Shown here piece after piece: positions 57,275 to 64,000 of a stretch of 64,000 bases of DNA. Within the stretch, counting starts at the first letter, position 1. Each line of letters starts with the position of its first letter. The position numbers and the translations under genes were made by a program. Source of the DNA: Mycolicibacterium mengxianglii (GTDB taxonomy: Bacteria > Actinomycetota > Actinomycetes > Mycobacteriales > Mycobacteriaceae); assembly GCF_015710575.1 (NCBI RefSeq), contig NZ_CP065373.1:1364001-1428000 (forward strand). The letters run 5' to 3'. Under the pieces are notes generated by a model, which saw only the letters and a program-made list of their open reading frames with translations, made no database searches and was not told the origin of the DNA.

Positions 57275-58251
57275 TTCACAGACACCGCTTTCTTGTGCTG
57301 ACCTGTGGGGTTCAGATCCCGTTCGCTGAGCCGGAACGCCGACCGCTCGCTCATCAGCCCTTCTGGGCGGAACCTCAGGACCACGATGAGCAGGATTCCC
57401 AAAATGACCGGGCGCGTCGCTGCCAGCAGTTGCGCGTACTCCGCGGAGCCCTGGAGGAATGTAAGTAGCTCCGTGCATACGATGAGCAGCGTCGCGCCGA
57501 TCAACGGCCCCTTGCGGCTGGCGATGCCGCCGATGACCAGTGCCGTCCACACCACGAACGTCAGCTCCGACACGAACAGCGACGGCACCACACTGCGGAC
57601 ATGCCACAGGTACAGCGGGGTGATGACACCGATCAGCGCACCCGCGAAAACGTAGGTGACGATGCGGTAGCGCACCACGTTCTTGCCGAGCGATCGAGCC
57701 ACGGCCTCGTTGTCGCGGCTGGCTCGAAGCACCCGGACATAGGGAGTTTTGGCCAGGCGGTTCATCAACAGGTAGATCGCGAGTGCGACCGCGATGGCCA
57801 TCCCGAGAAGTACCCAGCGGTAGTGCGCGGCCGGAACGAGGTCCCGGAACGGGCGGTCGATCGAGGAGAAGCCGGTAGTACCCCGGGTGAGCCAGCTCTC
57901 GCTGATAGCGAGCTGGTGGATCACTTCGGCGAAGGCCAGTGTGGTGATGAGGAAGTATTCGCCACGCAGCCGGATCGACGGGAGTGCGATGACCAGAGCT
58001 GCCAGGGCGGTCACCACGGCGGATCCGATGATCCCGGCCGCAATCGGCCACCCAGGTGTCAACCACAGACCGGTGTCGACGCGAGTCTGGGTGAGAATGA
58101 TGTAGGTGTATGCGGCGACGCCCACCAGGCCGGCGACGCCAAGATCCCACATCCCGGCCCAGCCGGCAACGAGATTGAGCACCTGAGCCAGCGCGGCGTA
58201 GATGGCCGCGAGAGTGAGCACTCCGACAAGGAAGATCAATAACGATTGCAC
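57271..58251 (-). CDS. livM: Branched-chain-amino-acid-type ABC permease LivM
   Basis: 326 residues with about nine membrane helices and the conserved permease segment IRLRGEYFLITTLAFAEV (about 95-112) that marks LivM, along with YVRVLRASRDNEAVARSLGKNV, the coupling loop for the ATPases. Start GTG 58251 is assigned because it overlaps the livH stop (TAGTG); a longer open frame to 58476 is inside livH. It forms the channel with LivH. Confidence 0.9.
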   Translation of the reverse strand: MQSLLIFLVGVLTLAAIYAALAQVLNLVAGWAGMWDLGVAGLVGVAAYTYIILTQTRVDTGLWLTPGWPIAAGIIGSAVVTALAALVIALPSIRLRGEYFLITTLAFAEVIHQLAISESWLTRGTTGFSSIDRPFRDLVPAAHYRWVLLGMAIAVALAIYLLMNRLAKTPYVRVLRASRDNEAVARSLGKNVVRYRIVTYVFAGALIGVITPLYLWHVRSVVPSLFVSELTFVVWTALVIGGIASRKGPLIGATLLIVCTELLTFLQGSAEYAQLLAATRPVILGILLIVVLRFRPEGLMSERSAFRLSERDLNPTGQHKKAVSVK

Positions 58252-59114
58252 TACGCAGCCTGCTTTCTCTGCCGGACGCTGAAGAGTCCGCTCGGCCTGA
58301 CGAGCAGGACGATGATGAGCGCGGCGAAAGCCACGACGGTGCGGTACGACGTGGGGATCAGCAGAGCACTGAGATCCATCGCCAAGCCCAGGATGAGGCT
58401 GGCGAAGATCACGCCGTACGTGCTGCCCAGCCCGCCGAGCACCGCTGCGGCGAGGATCAGAATGATGTTTTGCCAACCGAGTTCAGGTCCGACTGACCCG
58501 ATGATCCCGATCATCACGCCGGCCAACCCGGCCAGGAAGCCGGAAATGAACCACACCTGGTAGGAGACGAACTGCGTTGATATGCCTCGAACTCGTGCCA
58601 GGTCAGGATTGCTGGCCACAGCGCGGATGGAGATGCCTGCCGGTGTCCTGGTCAAAAACAGATGGAGTGCGAGAATTGACACCGCGGACGTCAGGATGAT
58701 GGCGAGCTCTCCGAAGGAGATCTGCACTCCCAGTAACGAATACGAGGATCCGAAAGACACGTCGTAGTGCTGCAGGTTGGCCCCGAAGATCATGACGAGC
58801 ATGCCGTAGATGACATAGGCGACACCCACAGAGGAGAACAGCTGGACCAGGGCGCCCTTTTTTCGAATGGGCTCGAAGATCACCACCGAGAGAATGACGG
58901 CAGCGAGTCCCGTTGCGATCGCGGCAAAAAGGGCCGCGGCCCAAGTGGGCACACCCCAGTCCCTGGAGGCCAGCAGGCCCAGAAAGGCGGCCAGGGCCAG
59001 GAACTGGCCGTGTGCGATGTTGAGGAAGCCTTCGGTCTGGCGCACCATCGAGAAGCCGACGGTGGCCATCGCGAGAATACTCCCGGTGACCAGGCCGAAA
59101 ATCACATACTGCAC
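58251..59114 (-). CDS. livH: Branched-chain-amino-acid-type ABC permease LivH
   Basis: 287 residues with about eight membrane helices. The N-terminal QYVIFGLVTGSILAMATVGFSMV and the loop ISIRAVASNPDLARVRGI (near 177-194, the ATPase coupling helix) are typical of LivH. Start GTG 59114 is backed by AAGGCGG. It is the first permease gene downstream of the substrate-binding protein, 93 bases away. Confidence 0.9.
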   Translation of the reverse strand: MQYVIFGLVTGSILAMATVGFSMVRQTEGFLNIAHGQFLALAAFLGLLASRDWGVPTWAAALFAAIATGLAAVILSVVIFEPIRKKGALVQLFSSVGVAYVIYGMLVMIFGANLQHYDVSFGSSYSLLGVQISFGELAIILTSAVSILALHLFLTRTPAGISIRAVASNPDLARVRGISTQFVSYQVWFISGFLAGLAGVMIGIIGSVGPELGWQNIILILAAAVLGGLGSTYGVIFASLILGLAMDLSALLIPTSYRTVVAFAALIIVLLVRPSGLFSVRQRKQAA

Positions 59115-59207
59115 TGCACACCGCCTTTCAGGGGGCTGCGAAAAGGAAGTTCGGACGGGACTGCTGCTGACGGCCAGCGGTTCGCCGGATGGCCGTCAGC
59201 AACAGCA

Positions 59208-60461
59208 CTAGCGATCCAGGATTTCGCGGAGCTTGGGATCGAGCTCCAGAACGGCCACCTGACTCCACGCGCCGTCCACGATGAACTGCTCACCGAACAG
59301 CGGAGCGGAAAGATTGTTGTGCTCGTTGAGGTCCAGCGAACCTGAGGCGCCCTCGTAGTTGATCTCGTTGCCAGCCTCGAGTTCTTTGACCCCGTCGGCG
59401 TACGAATAAACCACGACGCCTTCTGGGTTCAGCACCTCGGGAATCGCTTCGGCAATCGCTGGGCCCTCGGTGCTCTGCGCTTTCGTGATCGCCAGAGCGA
59501 GTGCGATGTACTGGTCGTACTGGTTCGCGTCGTAGACACCTGCGGCGGGCTCCTGGCCGGTTTTGGCTTTGAAGCGCTCGGCGAAGCTCTTGTAGGCGGG
59601 GGAGTCCGTGTCGTAAGCGGCGATTGCGCCGATGGCGACGCCGTCTTCCAGCTCGGGCATCAACGACCCGATCGGCGGGGTAACCAAATCCGGTGATACG
59701 AAGAACTTTCCGCCGTAGCCGCGACGCTGCCACTCGCGGAAGATGACCGAGGCGGCTTCGTGGCCGGCGGCAAGATAGACGGCATCGGGCTTGGCGTCGA
59801 ATGCCTGGGCCAGCTCCGCCTGGTAAGAGGAACGGCCGGGATTGAATCGGACGTCGGCTACGACCTCGCCGCCGGCACCTTCTTGGAAGACCTTTTTGAA
59901 GATGTCGGCTGGTTCGGACATGCCCTCGGTGTTCTGGGCCATGATAGCTACCCGTTTGACGCCTTCGTCCCGGGCGAACTGTGCGGCAATGGTTCCACCG
60001 TCAGAGTCGGAACCTGTTATCCGCCAGATGTATTCGCCACCCTCGGTGTCGAGTTCCGGTGTTCCGCACCCCGGACAGAAGACGGGAATCTCGAGTTCGT
60101 TGGCGCTGTCGAGGATCGCGAGGCCGCCGGTCGACTCTACGCCGCCGACCGCCACGACGTTTTCGACATCAACGAGACGAGAGAACCCTTGTACGGCGCC
60201 TTCCACGGTCGACAGATTGTCGGCTGTCACCAGCTCAACCTGCTTGCCGAGGACGCCGCCGTTTTCGTTGATCTCGTCGATCGCTATGGTGACCGCTGCT
60301 TGCGAAGGCTCGTAGTAGGACGAGTAGTCGCCGGTGATGCCGTTCAGCCATCCGAACTTGATGGCGTCACTGTCTGCGCCGCCGCCGCCTCCTCCGCTAC
60401 ATGCGGTCAAAGCCATTGCGGCACAGGCGATAACGCCGAGCGCCTGTTTGTTCTTGATCAT
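59208..60461 (-). CDS. ABC transporter substrate-binding lipoprotein, LivK/urea type
   Basis: 417 residues. A lipoprotein signal peptide ends at lipobox LTACSGG (Cys21) followed by an unusual run of six glycines. The mature protein is a type I periplasmic-binding fold with KFGWLNGITGDYSSYY at its start. It resembles binding proteins of the Leu/Ile/Val or amide/urea group, but ligand residues cannot be read by eye. GAAAGGAAGC precedes ATG 60461. It is the first transport gene of the operon and would define the substrate. Confidence 0.88.
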   Translation of the reverse strand: MIKNKQALGVIACAAMALTACSGGGGGGADSDAIKFGWLNGITGDYSSYYEPSQAAVTIAIDEINENGGVLGKQVELVTADNLSTVEGAVQGFSRLVDVENVVAVGGVESTGGLAILDSANELEIPVFCPGCGTPELDTEGGEYIWRITGSDSDGGTIAAQFARDEGVKRVAIMAQNTEGMSEPADIFKKVFQEGAGGEVVADVRFNPGRSSYQAELAQAFDAKPDAVYLAAGHEAASVIFREWQRRGYGGKFFVSPDLVTPPIGSLMPELEDGVAIGAIAAYDTDSPAYKSFAERFKAKTGQEPAAGVYDANQYDQYIALALAITKAQSTEGPAIAEAIPEVLNPEGVVVYSYADGVKELEAGNEINYEGASGSLDLNEHNNLSAPLFGEQFIVDGAWSQVAVLELDPKLREILDR

Positions 60462-60563
60462 CGGTGCTTCCTTTCATTTGGGTACGCGTCTCTGCACCGA
60501 CGACTTCAGTGGCGGTGTGCAGGCAGCCGGGTGTTCGAGCCGATCCGCTGAGGAACGGTGTTT

Positions 60564-61211
60564 TTAGACGGTGTCCTCGTCATTGGCGAGGAGATACCGG
60601 ATGATGAATTCGTGCGACGTCTCCAGATGGGTGCGCGTGAGTTCGTTCAACCGCTGCCCATCGTTGGCCTTGGTGGCTTCGAGGATCGCGGCGTGTTCGA
60701 CCTGTAGGTGCTCGACGTTGCCGATGACTGCCAGGTGCAGGTAGAGGTAGCGGTCGGTGAGCTTGCGAAGCTGATCGACGTGCGCGATCGTCATCGGCCG
60801 GTTGGCGCGCCGGTAGATGGTTGCGTGAAAGTTCCCGTTCGCTTCGAGCCATTCGACGACATCCGTCGTCTCGGACATCGCCTCGTAGTAACCGGTCATC
60901 TGGATGATTTCGGCTCTGCCGATATCTGCCAGCGCGACTTGGGTGAGGTTGGGCTCGACTGCCATCCGCATCTCGTAGAGCTCCTGCAACTCCAGGATGG
61001 AGAGTCTGCGCGAGTACGGCGCTCCATCGATCATCTCGACGAGGCCTTCCGCAACGAGTGTCTGCACAGCGTCGCGCACGGGAATCCGGCTGACGTTGAA
61101 CTGCTCGGCGAGCTTGGACTGCGACAGTTTGACGCCCGCGCCGATTGTCCCCGTCAGGAGGGCATGCCGGAGACCCGTCAAGACTGTGCCGCCGACCGTA
61201 GATGTCGCCAT
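60564..61211 (-). CDS. GntR-family regulator, FCD (FadR/VanR) type
   Basis: 215 residues. The winged helix is at about residues 8-75 (LSQSKLAEQFNVSRIPVRDAVQTLVAEGLVE) and the FCD ligand domain follows, with histidine residues in NFHATIYRRAN and the later HLAVIGN/EHAAIL segment that bind metal and a small acid. It is the first gene of a nine-gene run on the minus strand and probably controls it. Two palindromes lie upstream. ATG 61211. Confidence 0.88.
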   Translation of the reverse strand: MATSTVGGTVLTGLRHALLTGTIGAGVKLSQSKLAEQFNVSRIPVRDAVQTLVAEGLVEMIDGAPYSRRLSILELQELYEMRMAVEPNLTQVALADIGRAEIIQMTGYYEAMSETTDVVEWLEANGNFHATIYRRANRPMTIAHVDQLRKLTDRYLYLHLAVIGNVEHLQVEHAAILEATKANDGQRLNELTRTHLETSHEFIIRYLLANDEDTV

Positions 61212-61566
61212 ATTCCCGCTTTCAGATGCATTTCGCGTGCGCTGTATACAGAAGCTAGGAGTATGAATTCATTCTGTCAATAGATAGATAGATCGCTTGC
61301 CTATGTTTTATGACGATTTGAGTGGCATGGGGATACGGCTCCGGGGTAGCAGTCGGCAGCGCAACACGTGGCAGCCTTGGCATTTTGTGGAGGGGCGCTG
61401 TACGACCTCGGATATGGCGTAATTGACTGGGAGGCAACAGATCCGCTACCACACAGTGGCCGTGCCGAACGCGGGCACGGCAGGCTCCGCCAGGCTTCTT
61501 TGGGCGCGGGCGACAGTATGAAGAGACCCGCAGGGCTGATGCGCCGCTAGCGCGGTCGCGGGGCGG
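61212..61566. other. Intergenic region of 355 bases: GntR promoter and glbO 3' flank
   Basis: This region lies between the GntR start and the glbO stop. It includes two perfect 10-bp palindromes (CTGTATACAG at 61242-61251 and ATGAATTCAT at 61263-61272), a short (TAGA) repeat at about 61280-61293 and a hairpin with 8-bp arms (61460-61467 and 61475-61482) that could end glbO transcripts. The section near 61250-61330 is AT-rich, unlike the surrounding DNA. No gene is seen. Confidence 0.65.
61242..61272. promoter_or_regulatory. Two palindromes upstream of the GntR gene
   Basis: CTGTATACAG at 61242-61251 and ATGAATTCAT at 61263-61272 are each perfect 10-bp palindromes, with centres 21 bases apart (two helical turns). 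TGTATACA is a usual core for FCD-type GntR operators. They are 31-61 bases upstream of the GntR ATG, so autoregulation is likely. Confidence 0.68.
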
Positions 61567-61962
61567 TCAGAACGGCGAGTTCATCATCGAGTCCGCGGCC
61601 ATCTCCAGATAGTCCAGCAGTGCCTTGCGGTGGTGGTCATCGAGAGTCTGGCTGTCGATCTCGGCCACCGCGGTGTGCATGCACCGCAGCCAGGCGTCCC
61701 GCTCCAGGGGGCCGATCCGAAACGGGTGGTGGCGCATCCGTAGCCGCGGATGCCCGCGCTGCTCGGAGTAGGTGCGCGGGCCACCCCAGTACTGCTCGAG
61801 AAACATCCGTAGCCGTACTTCGGCGGCAGGCATGTCGTCGTCGGGATACAAGGGCCGCAGGATTTCGTCCTCGGCGACCTGCTCGTAGAACCGCGCGACG
61901 ATCTTGTGGAACGTGGCGGCGCCGCCTACCGCGTCGTAGAAGGTTTCAGGGTCCTCGGGCAC
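61567..61962 (-). CDS. glbO: Truncated haemoglobin GlbO
   Basis: 131 residues, nearly identical in plan to M. tuberculosis GlbO (Rv2470). The proximal histidine is in RMRHHPFRI, tyrosines of the distal pocket are in FYEQ and LYPDDD, and the tryptophan of helix G is in DAWLRCMH. The 2-on-2 globin binds oxygen tightly and is linked to respiration or nitric oxide handling. The start is GTG 61962 with GGAG upstream but close; a longer frame upstream does not fit the family length. The neighbours HNH and pepN match M. tuberculosis. Confidence 0.93.
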   Translation of the reverse strand: MPEDPETFYDAVGGAATFHKIVARFYEQVAEDEILRPLYPDDDMPAAEVRLRMFLEQYWGGPRTYSEQRGHPRLRMRHHPFRIGPLERDAWLRCMHTAVAEIDSQTLDDHHRKALLDYLEMAADSMMNSPF

Positions 61963-62125
61963 CGCTCCATTGTGTACTTGATGTCGGCCCCGGGGGTGCC
62001 CGGCCGTGGTTCTGCCGGCTGCTTTCGGACTGGTCACACTATGTTCACCGGATTGACCTGCGTACACGGCCCAAATTGTCGTGCAGGACGCAGCGATCCG
62101 TGGTGGACTGTGCGACGGAGGAGCC

Positions 62126-62773
62126 ATGGTCCAGCGCAAGCGAAACCAACTGAATAGGGTTGGCCACCGTACGCCGTCGGGCCGACCCGGGTCGAGCACG
62201 CCGTCGCCTCTGCACAGCGTGGATATGGTCGGGCCGCCGCCCGAGGCGAACTCGGTGTGGGGCCGCCGTCGGGTGCTGTTGCTGAATTCCACCTACGAGC
62301 CACTCACTGCGCTGCCGATGCGTCGAGCCATCGTGATGCTGCTGTGCGGCAAGGCCGACGTGGTGCACGATGACCCTTCGGGACCGGTGATCCACTCGGC
62401 GACGCGGACCATCGTGGTGCCCTCGGTAATCCGGTTGCGCACGTTTGTCCGGGTGCCGTACCGGGCGCGTATTCCCATGACCCGCGCCGCCCTGATGCAC
62501 CGCGACCGCTTCCGCTGCGCGTACTGCGGCGCCAAGGCTGACACCGTCGACCACGTGGTGCCGCGCAGCCTCGGCGGCGAGCACACCTGGGAGAACTGCG
62601 TGGCCTGCTGCGCCTCCTGTAACCACCGCAAGGCCGACAAGATGCTCTCGGAGTTGGGCTGGACGCTGCGGGTGACGCCGATGCCTCCCAAGGGGCAGCA
62701 CTGGCGACTGCTGTCGACGGTCAAGGAGCTTGATCCCGCCTGGATGCGCTACCTGGGTGAGGGCGCGGCCTGA
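62126..62773 (+). CDS. HNH endonuclease-family protein (Rv2469c orthologue)
   Basis: 215 residues. The C-terminal half has the HNH core with zinc knuckles: [21 protein letters not shown], then [18 protein letters not shown], giving two CxxC pairs and the DH and N of the active site. The N-terminal half contains [18 protein letters not shown], a conserved module of this actinobacterial group. Its role in the cell is not known. GGAGGAGCC precedes ATG 62126. It is divergent from glbO. Confidence 0.87.
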   Translation: MVQRKRNQLNRVGHRTPSGRPGSSTPSPLHSVDMVGPPPEANSVWGRRRVLLLNSTYEPLTALPMRRAIVMLLCGKADVVHDDPSGPVIHSATRTIVVPSVIRLRTFVRVPYRARIPMTRAALMHRDRFRCAYCGAKADTVDHVVPRSLGGEHTWENCVACCASCNHRKADKMLSELGWTLRVTPMPPKGQHWRLLSTVKELDPAWMRYLGEGAA

Positions 62774-62823
62774 AAACCGTGGCTCGCTCCGCCACCGCTG
62801 TGTCGGTGGGATAAATTTGGCCC

Positions 62824-63060
62824 GTGACCGAAACCGCTCTGACCCACATGCTGCTGGGGGGTGTGCCCCTGCTGCTCACCGCGGTGCTCGCAGCGATCAT
62901 CTGGCGCAAGCCCGGGCCGCACCCAGCGCCGTACAAGCTCTCTGAGCAGTGGACCCACGAGCCCATCCTGTGGGCCGCCACCGAAGAAGTGATCGGTGAC
63001 CCGCACGGACATGGTTCGCACGAATTCACTGTGGGAGGTGGCGCAAGTGGTAAGTGGTGA
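62824..63060 (+). CDS. Small membrane protein, possible cytochrome supercomplex subunit (Rv2468A-like)
   Basis: 78 residues with one hydrophobic helix (residues 8-27, [19 protein letters not shown]) and a hydrophilic tail ending in glycines. GTG start at 62824. The next gene begins inside its end, so the two are translated together. I recall that the two M. smegmatis genes at this position (near glbO and pepN) were identified as accessory parts of the cytochrome bcc-aa3 supercomplex; this memory needs checking. Otherwise a conserved small membrane protein of unknown role. Confidence 0.7.
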   Translation: MTETALTHMLLGGVPLLLTAVLAAIIWRKPGPHPAPYKLSEQWTHEPILWAATEEVIGDPHGHGSHEFTVGGGASGKW

Positions 63061-63529
63061 TCATCACAGCACCGAGGTTCTGAAGCAGGAGTCGGAGAAA
63101 CTGCCCTACGGCTGGGCGCTGACCTACAGCGGTCGGCTGTCCGGGGTCACCGAGCCGGGTGAGCTGTCGGAGACCTATCCGTTCTCCATCAAGGAGCGCG
63201 TGGAACTCGACGACGCGCTGAAGTACTGCTCGCGGGCATCGAAGGCCCGCTTCGCCGTCTACATCGGCGACTTGGGTGCGCCCACCGCCGCCGCAGCTCG
63301 GGCGATTCTGGCCAAGGTCCCGACCCCCAATGAGGCAGTCCTGATCGCGGTGTCGCCCAACCAGAGGGTCATCGAGGTGGTTTACGGCGCTGGACTGCAG
63401 GGCCGTGGCGCCGAGTCCGCCGCACCGCTCGGGGTGGCCGCCGCCGCATCGGCATTCCAAGAAGGCAACCTCATCGACGGTCTGGTCAGCGCCGTCCGCG
63501 TGATGTCGGCAGCCATTTCCCGTCCCTGA
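63047..63529 (+). CDS. DUF5130-family protein (Rv2468c orthologue)
   Basis: About 160 residues, with [39 protein letters not shown] typical of the family (TPM-like fold), and [22 protein letters not shown] 63047 follows GGAGG by 8 bases and overlaps the previous gene by 14 bases. No signal peptide is seen. The C-terminal segment ([19 protein letters not shown]) is amphipathic. It may bind the membrane protein encoded before it. The function is not established beyond the recalled supercomplex link. Confidence 0.8.
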   Translation: MVSGDHHSTEVLKQESEKLPYGWALTYSGRLSGVTEPGELSETYPFSIKERVELDDALKYCSRASKARFAVYIGDLGAPTAAAARAILAKVPTPNEAVLIAVSPNQRVIEVVYGAGLQGRGAESAAPLGVAAAASAFQEGNLIDGLVSAVRVMSAAISRP

Positions 63530-63548
63530 TTTTTCTTACCCCCTTCCG

Positions 63549-63606
63549 CGAGCGTGCGCGTCCCCGTGAAACACGCCGAGCCTTCCTCGTGGAATGCGCA
63601 CGCTCG
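63549..63606. repeat. Inverted repeat, 11-bp arms, GAGCGTGCG element (copy 1)
   Basis: CGAGCGTGCGC (63549-63559) pairs perfectly with GCGCACGCTCG (63596-63606) across 36 bases. It begins 20 bases after the DUF5130 stop. The core GAGCGTGCG is shared with the second copy 220 bases on. Confidence 0.85.
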
Positions 63607-63768
63607 TCGGGGTGAGCACGGCTGGGAGCGAAGCACCCTCAGGTGTGGCTCGCGAAATCACGCATGTCGCGGTCGCATGGGCTCGCCTCAGCGCCCGGAC
63701 CAGATCGGTTTCAGGTCACTGTCGACGCTCGGTCACGCCGCACAGCGATAGCAGAACACCCCTCCACG

Positions 63769-63832
63769 CCGCGAGCGTGCGTGCTCTACGAGAAAACCTC
63801 GGTGTGTCTGCCGGGGACACGCACGCTCGCGG
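63769..63832. repeat. Inverted repeat, 15-bp arms, GAGCGTGCG element (copy 2)
   Basis: CCGCGAGCGTGCGTG (63769-63783) pairs perfectly with CACGCACGCTCGCGG (63818-63832) across 34 bases. The stem is GC-rich and would be very stable. It shares its core with copy 1, suggesting a mobile or amplified intergenic element. Confidence 0.87.
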
Positions 63833-63879
63833 GTGGGGTAGGTGGGGTAGGTGGGGTAGGCGGGTGGGGTAGGTGGGGG
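63831..63879 (+). repeat. G-rich tandem repeat, GGTGGGGTA unit
   Basis: About five units of a 9-base pattern GGTGGGGTA, one with a 4-base insertion, run from 63831 to 63879 and stop one base before the pepN stop codon. Five G4 runs separated by 5-9 bases could form a G-quadruplex on the plus strand, complementary to the end of the pepN message. Confidence 0.8.
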
Positions 63880-64000
63880 CTAACCCGCGTCGAAGGTGCG
63901 GGCGCGCAGGGACCGCTCCACCCCGGCGCGGCCCTCGATCACCAGGCGGCGCAACGCCGGCGGGACCTCGGGGTCAGACAAGAACCGGTCGGCTGCGTCG
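63880..64000 (-). CDS. pepN: C-terminal end of aminopeptidase N, partial
   Basis: The last 39 residues of a frame that enters from the right edge, ending RRLVIEGRAGVERSLRAR and FDAG before TAG at 63880-63882. This matches the C-terminus of mycobacterial PepN (Rv2467), an M1 zinc aminopeptidase, and the location next to DUF5130 and glbO agrees. Its catalytic domain is outside the window. Confidence 0.8.
   Translation of the reverse strand, partial: DAADRFLSDPEVPPALRRLVIEGRAGVERSLRARTFDAG

Larger units (their letters stand above)
63530..63879. other. Intergenic region of 350 bases with inverted and tandem repeats
   Basis: The region separates convergent DUF5130 and pepN genes. It carries two long inverted repeats built on CGAGCGTGCG and a G-rich tandem repeat, listed separately. 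No coding region is supported. The central 190 bases between the two repeat units show only weak order. Confidence 0.75.

Noticed and set aside
61280..61293. Short TAGA microsatellite upstream of the GntR gene
   Set aside because: Only about three units; noted in the intergenic entry but too short to claim phase variation.

Overview
The window is high-GC DNA from a mycobacterium, probably a fast-growing Mycolicibacterium-type species. The main reason is gene order. Reading left to right, and comparing from memory with M. tuberculosis, the backbone runs in inverted order from the Rv2510c region to Rv2467: mycolate reductase (Rv2509), a major-facilitator protein (Rv2508c), an MmpS-like protein (Rv2507), a TetR regulator (Rv2506), a leucine-degradation operon (Rv2502c-Rv2498c), lipQ-WS/DGAT-plsC-plsB2 (Rv2485c-Rv2482c), an SSB-like protein (Rv2478c), ettA (Rv2477c), the large NAD-glutamate dehydrogenase (Rv2476c), a thioesterase and a hypothetical protein (Rv2475c, Rv2474c), glbO (Rv2470), an HNH protein (Rv2469c), two small proteins (Rv2468A, Rv2468c) and the end of pepN (Rv2467). 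Between these conserved pieces sit accessory blocks that differ from the M. tuberculosis order.

1-12.7 kb: envelope and fatty-acid genes, an S9 peptidase, two tiny membrane proteins behind a SigF-like promoter, then a TetR regulator divergent from accD1-accA1-fadE19-maoC-citE. The five operon genes overlap or nearly touch and can take isovaleryl-CoA to acetoacetate plus acetyl-CoA. A large palindrome lies in the shared promoter. The CoA-ligase and CoA-transferase genes that precede accD1 in M. tuberculosis are absent here.

12.7-24.7 kb: a variable block. It holds a crotonase lacking the usual glutamates, a protein fusing a trypsin-like protease to an alpha/beta hydrolase (with a perfect 16-bp palindrome upstream), secreted DUF732 proteins, two regulator/enzyme pairs that each share palindromic operators (aldo-keto reductase/TetR and alpha/beta hydrolase/TetR), a TspO-like membrane protein, a DUF4331 protein, an XRE regulator and a tRNA-Arg(UCU).

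24.7-33.6 kb: a glycerolipid cluster, lipQ, WS/DGAT, HAD-PlsC fusion and PlsB2, followed by a CopD-CtaG fusion for copper handling and cytochrome oxidase assembly.

33.6-38.2 kb: TetR divergent from a Rieske oxygenase and a dihydrodipicolinate-reductase-like dehydrogenase, facing an allophanate hydrolase. 38.3-44.4 kb: the SSB-like gene followed by a redox/efflux insert (MBL hydrolase, NmrA-type oxidoreductase, Rrf2, ArsR, MFS, zinc alcohol dehydrogenase). 44.5-52.2 kb: ettA, NAD-GDH, thioesterase and hypothetical, ending in a strong hairpin.

52.2-61.2 kb: a one-directional catabolic operon with a GntR regulator, a complete branched-chain-amino-acid-type ABC transporter, a three-module RidA protein, an aldehyde dehydrogenase and a crotonase. 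The set suggests uptake and breakdown of a nitrogenous compound of unknown identity. With the protease-hydrolase fusion, it is the best candidate for something undescribed. 61.5-64 kb: glbO, HNH protein, two small proteins that may belong to the respiratory supercomplex, and an intergenic region full of inverted and G-rich repeats before the end of pepN.

No CRISPR array, insertion sequence or prophage was seen.
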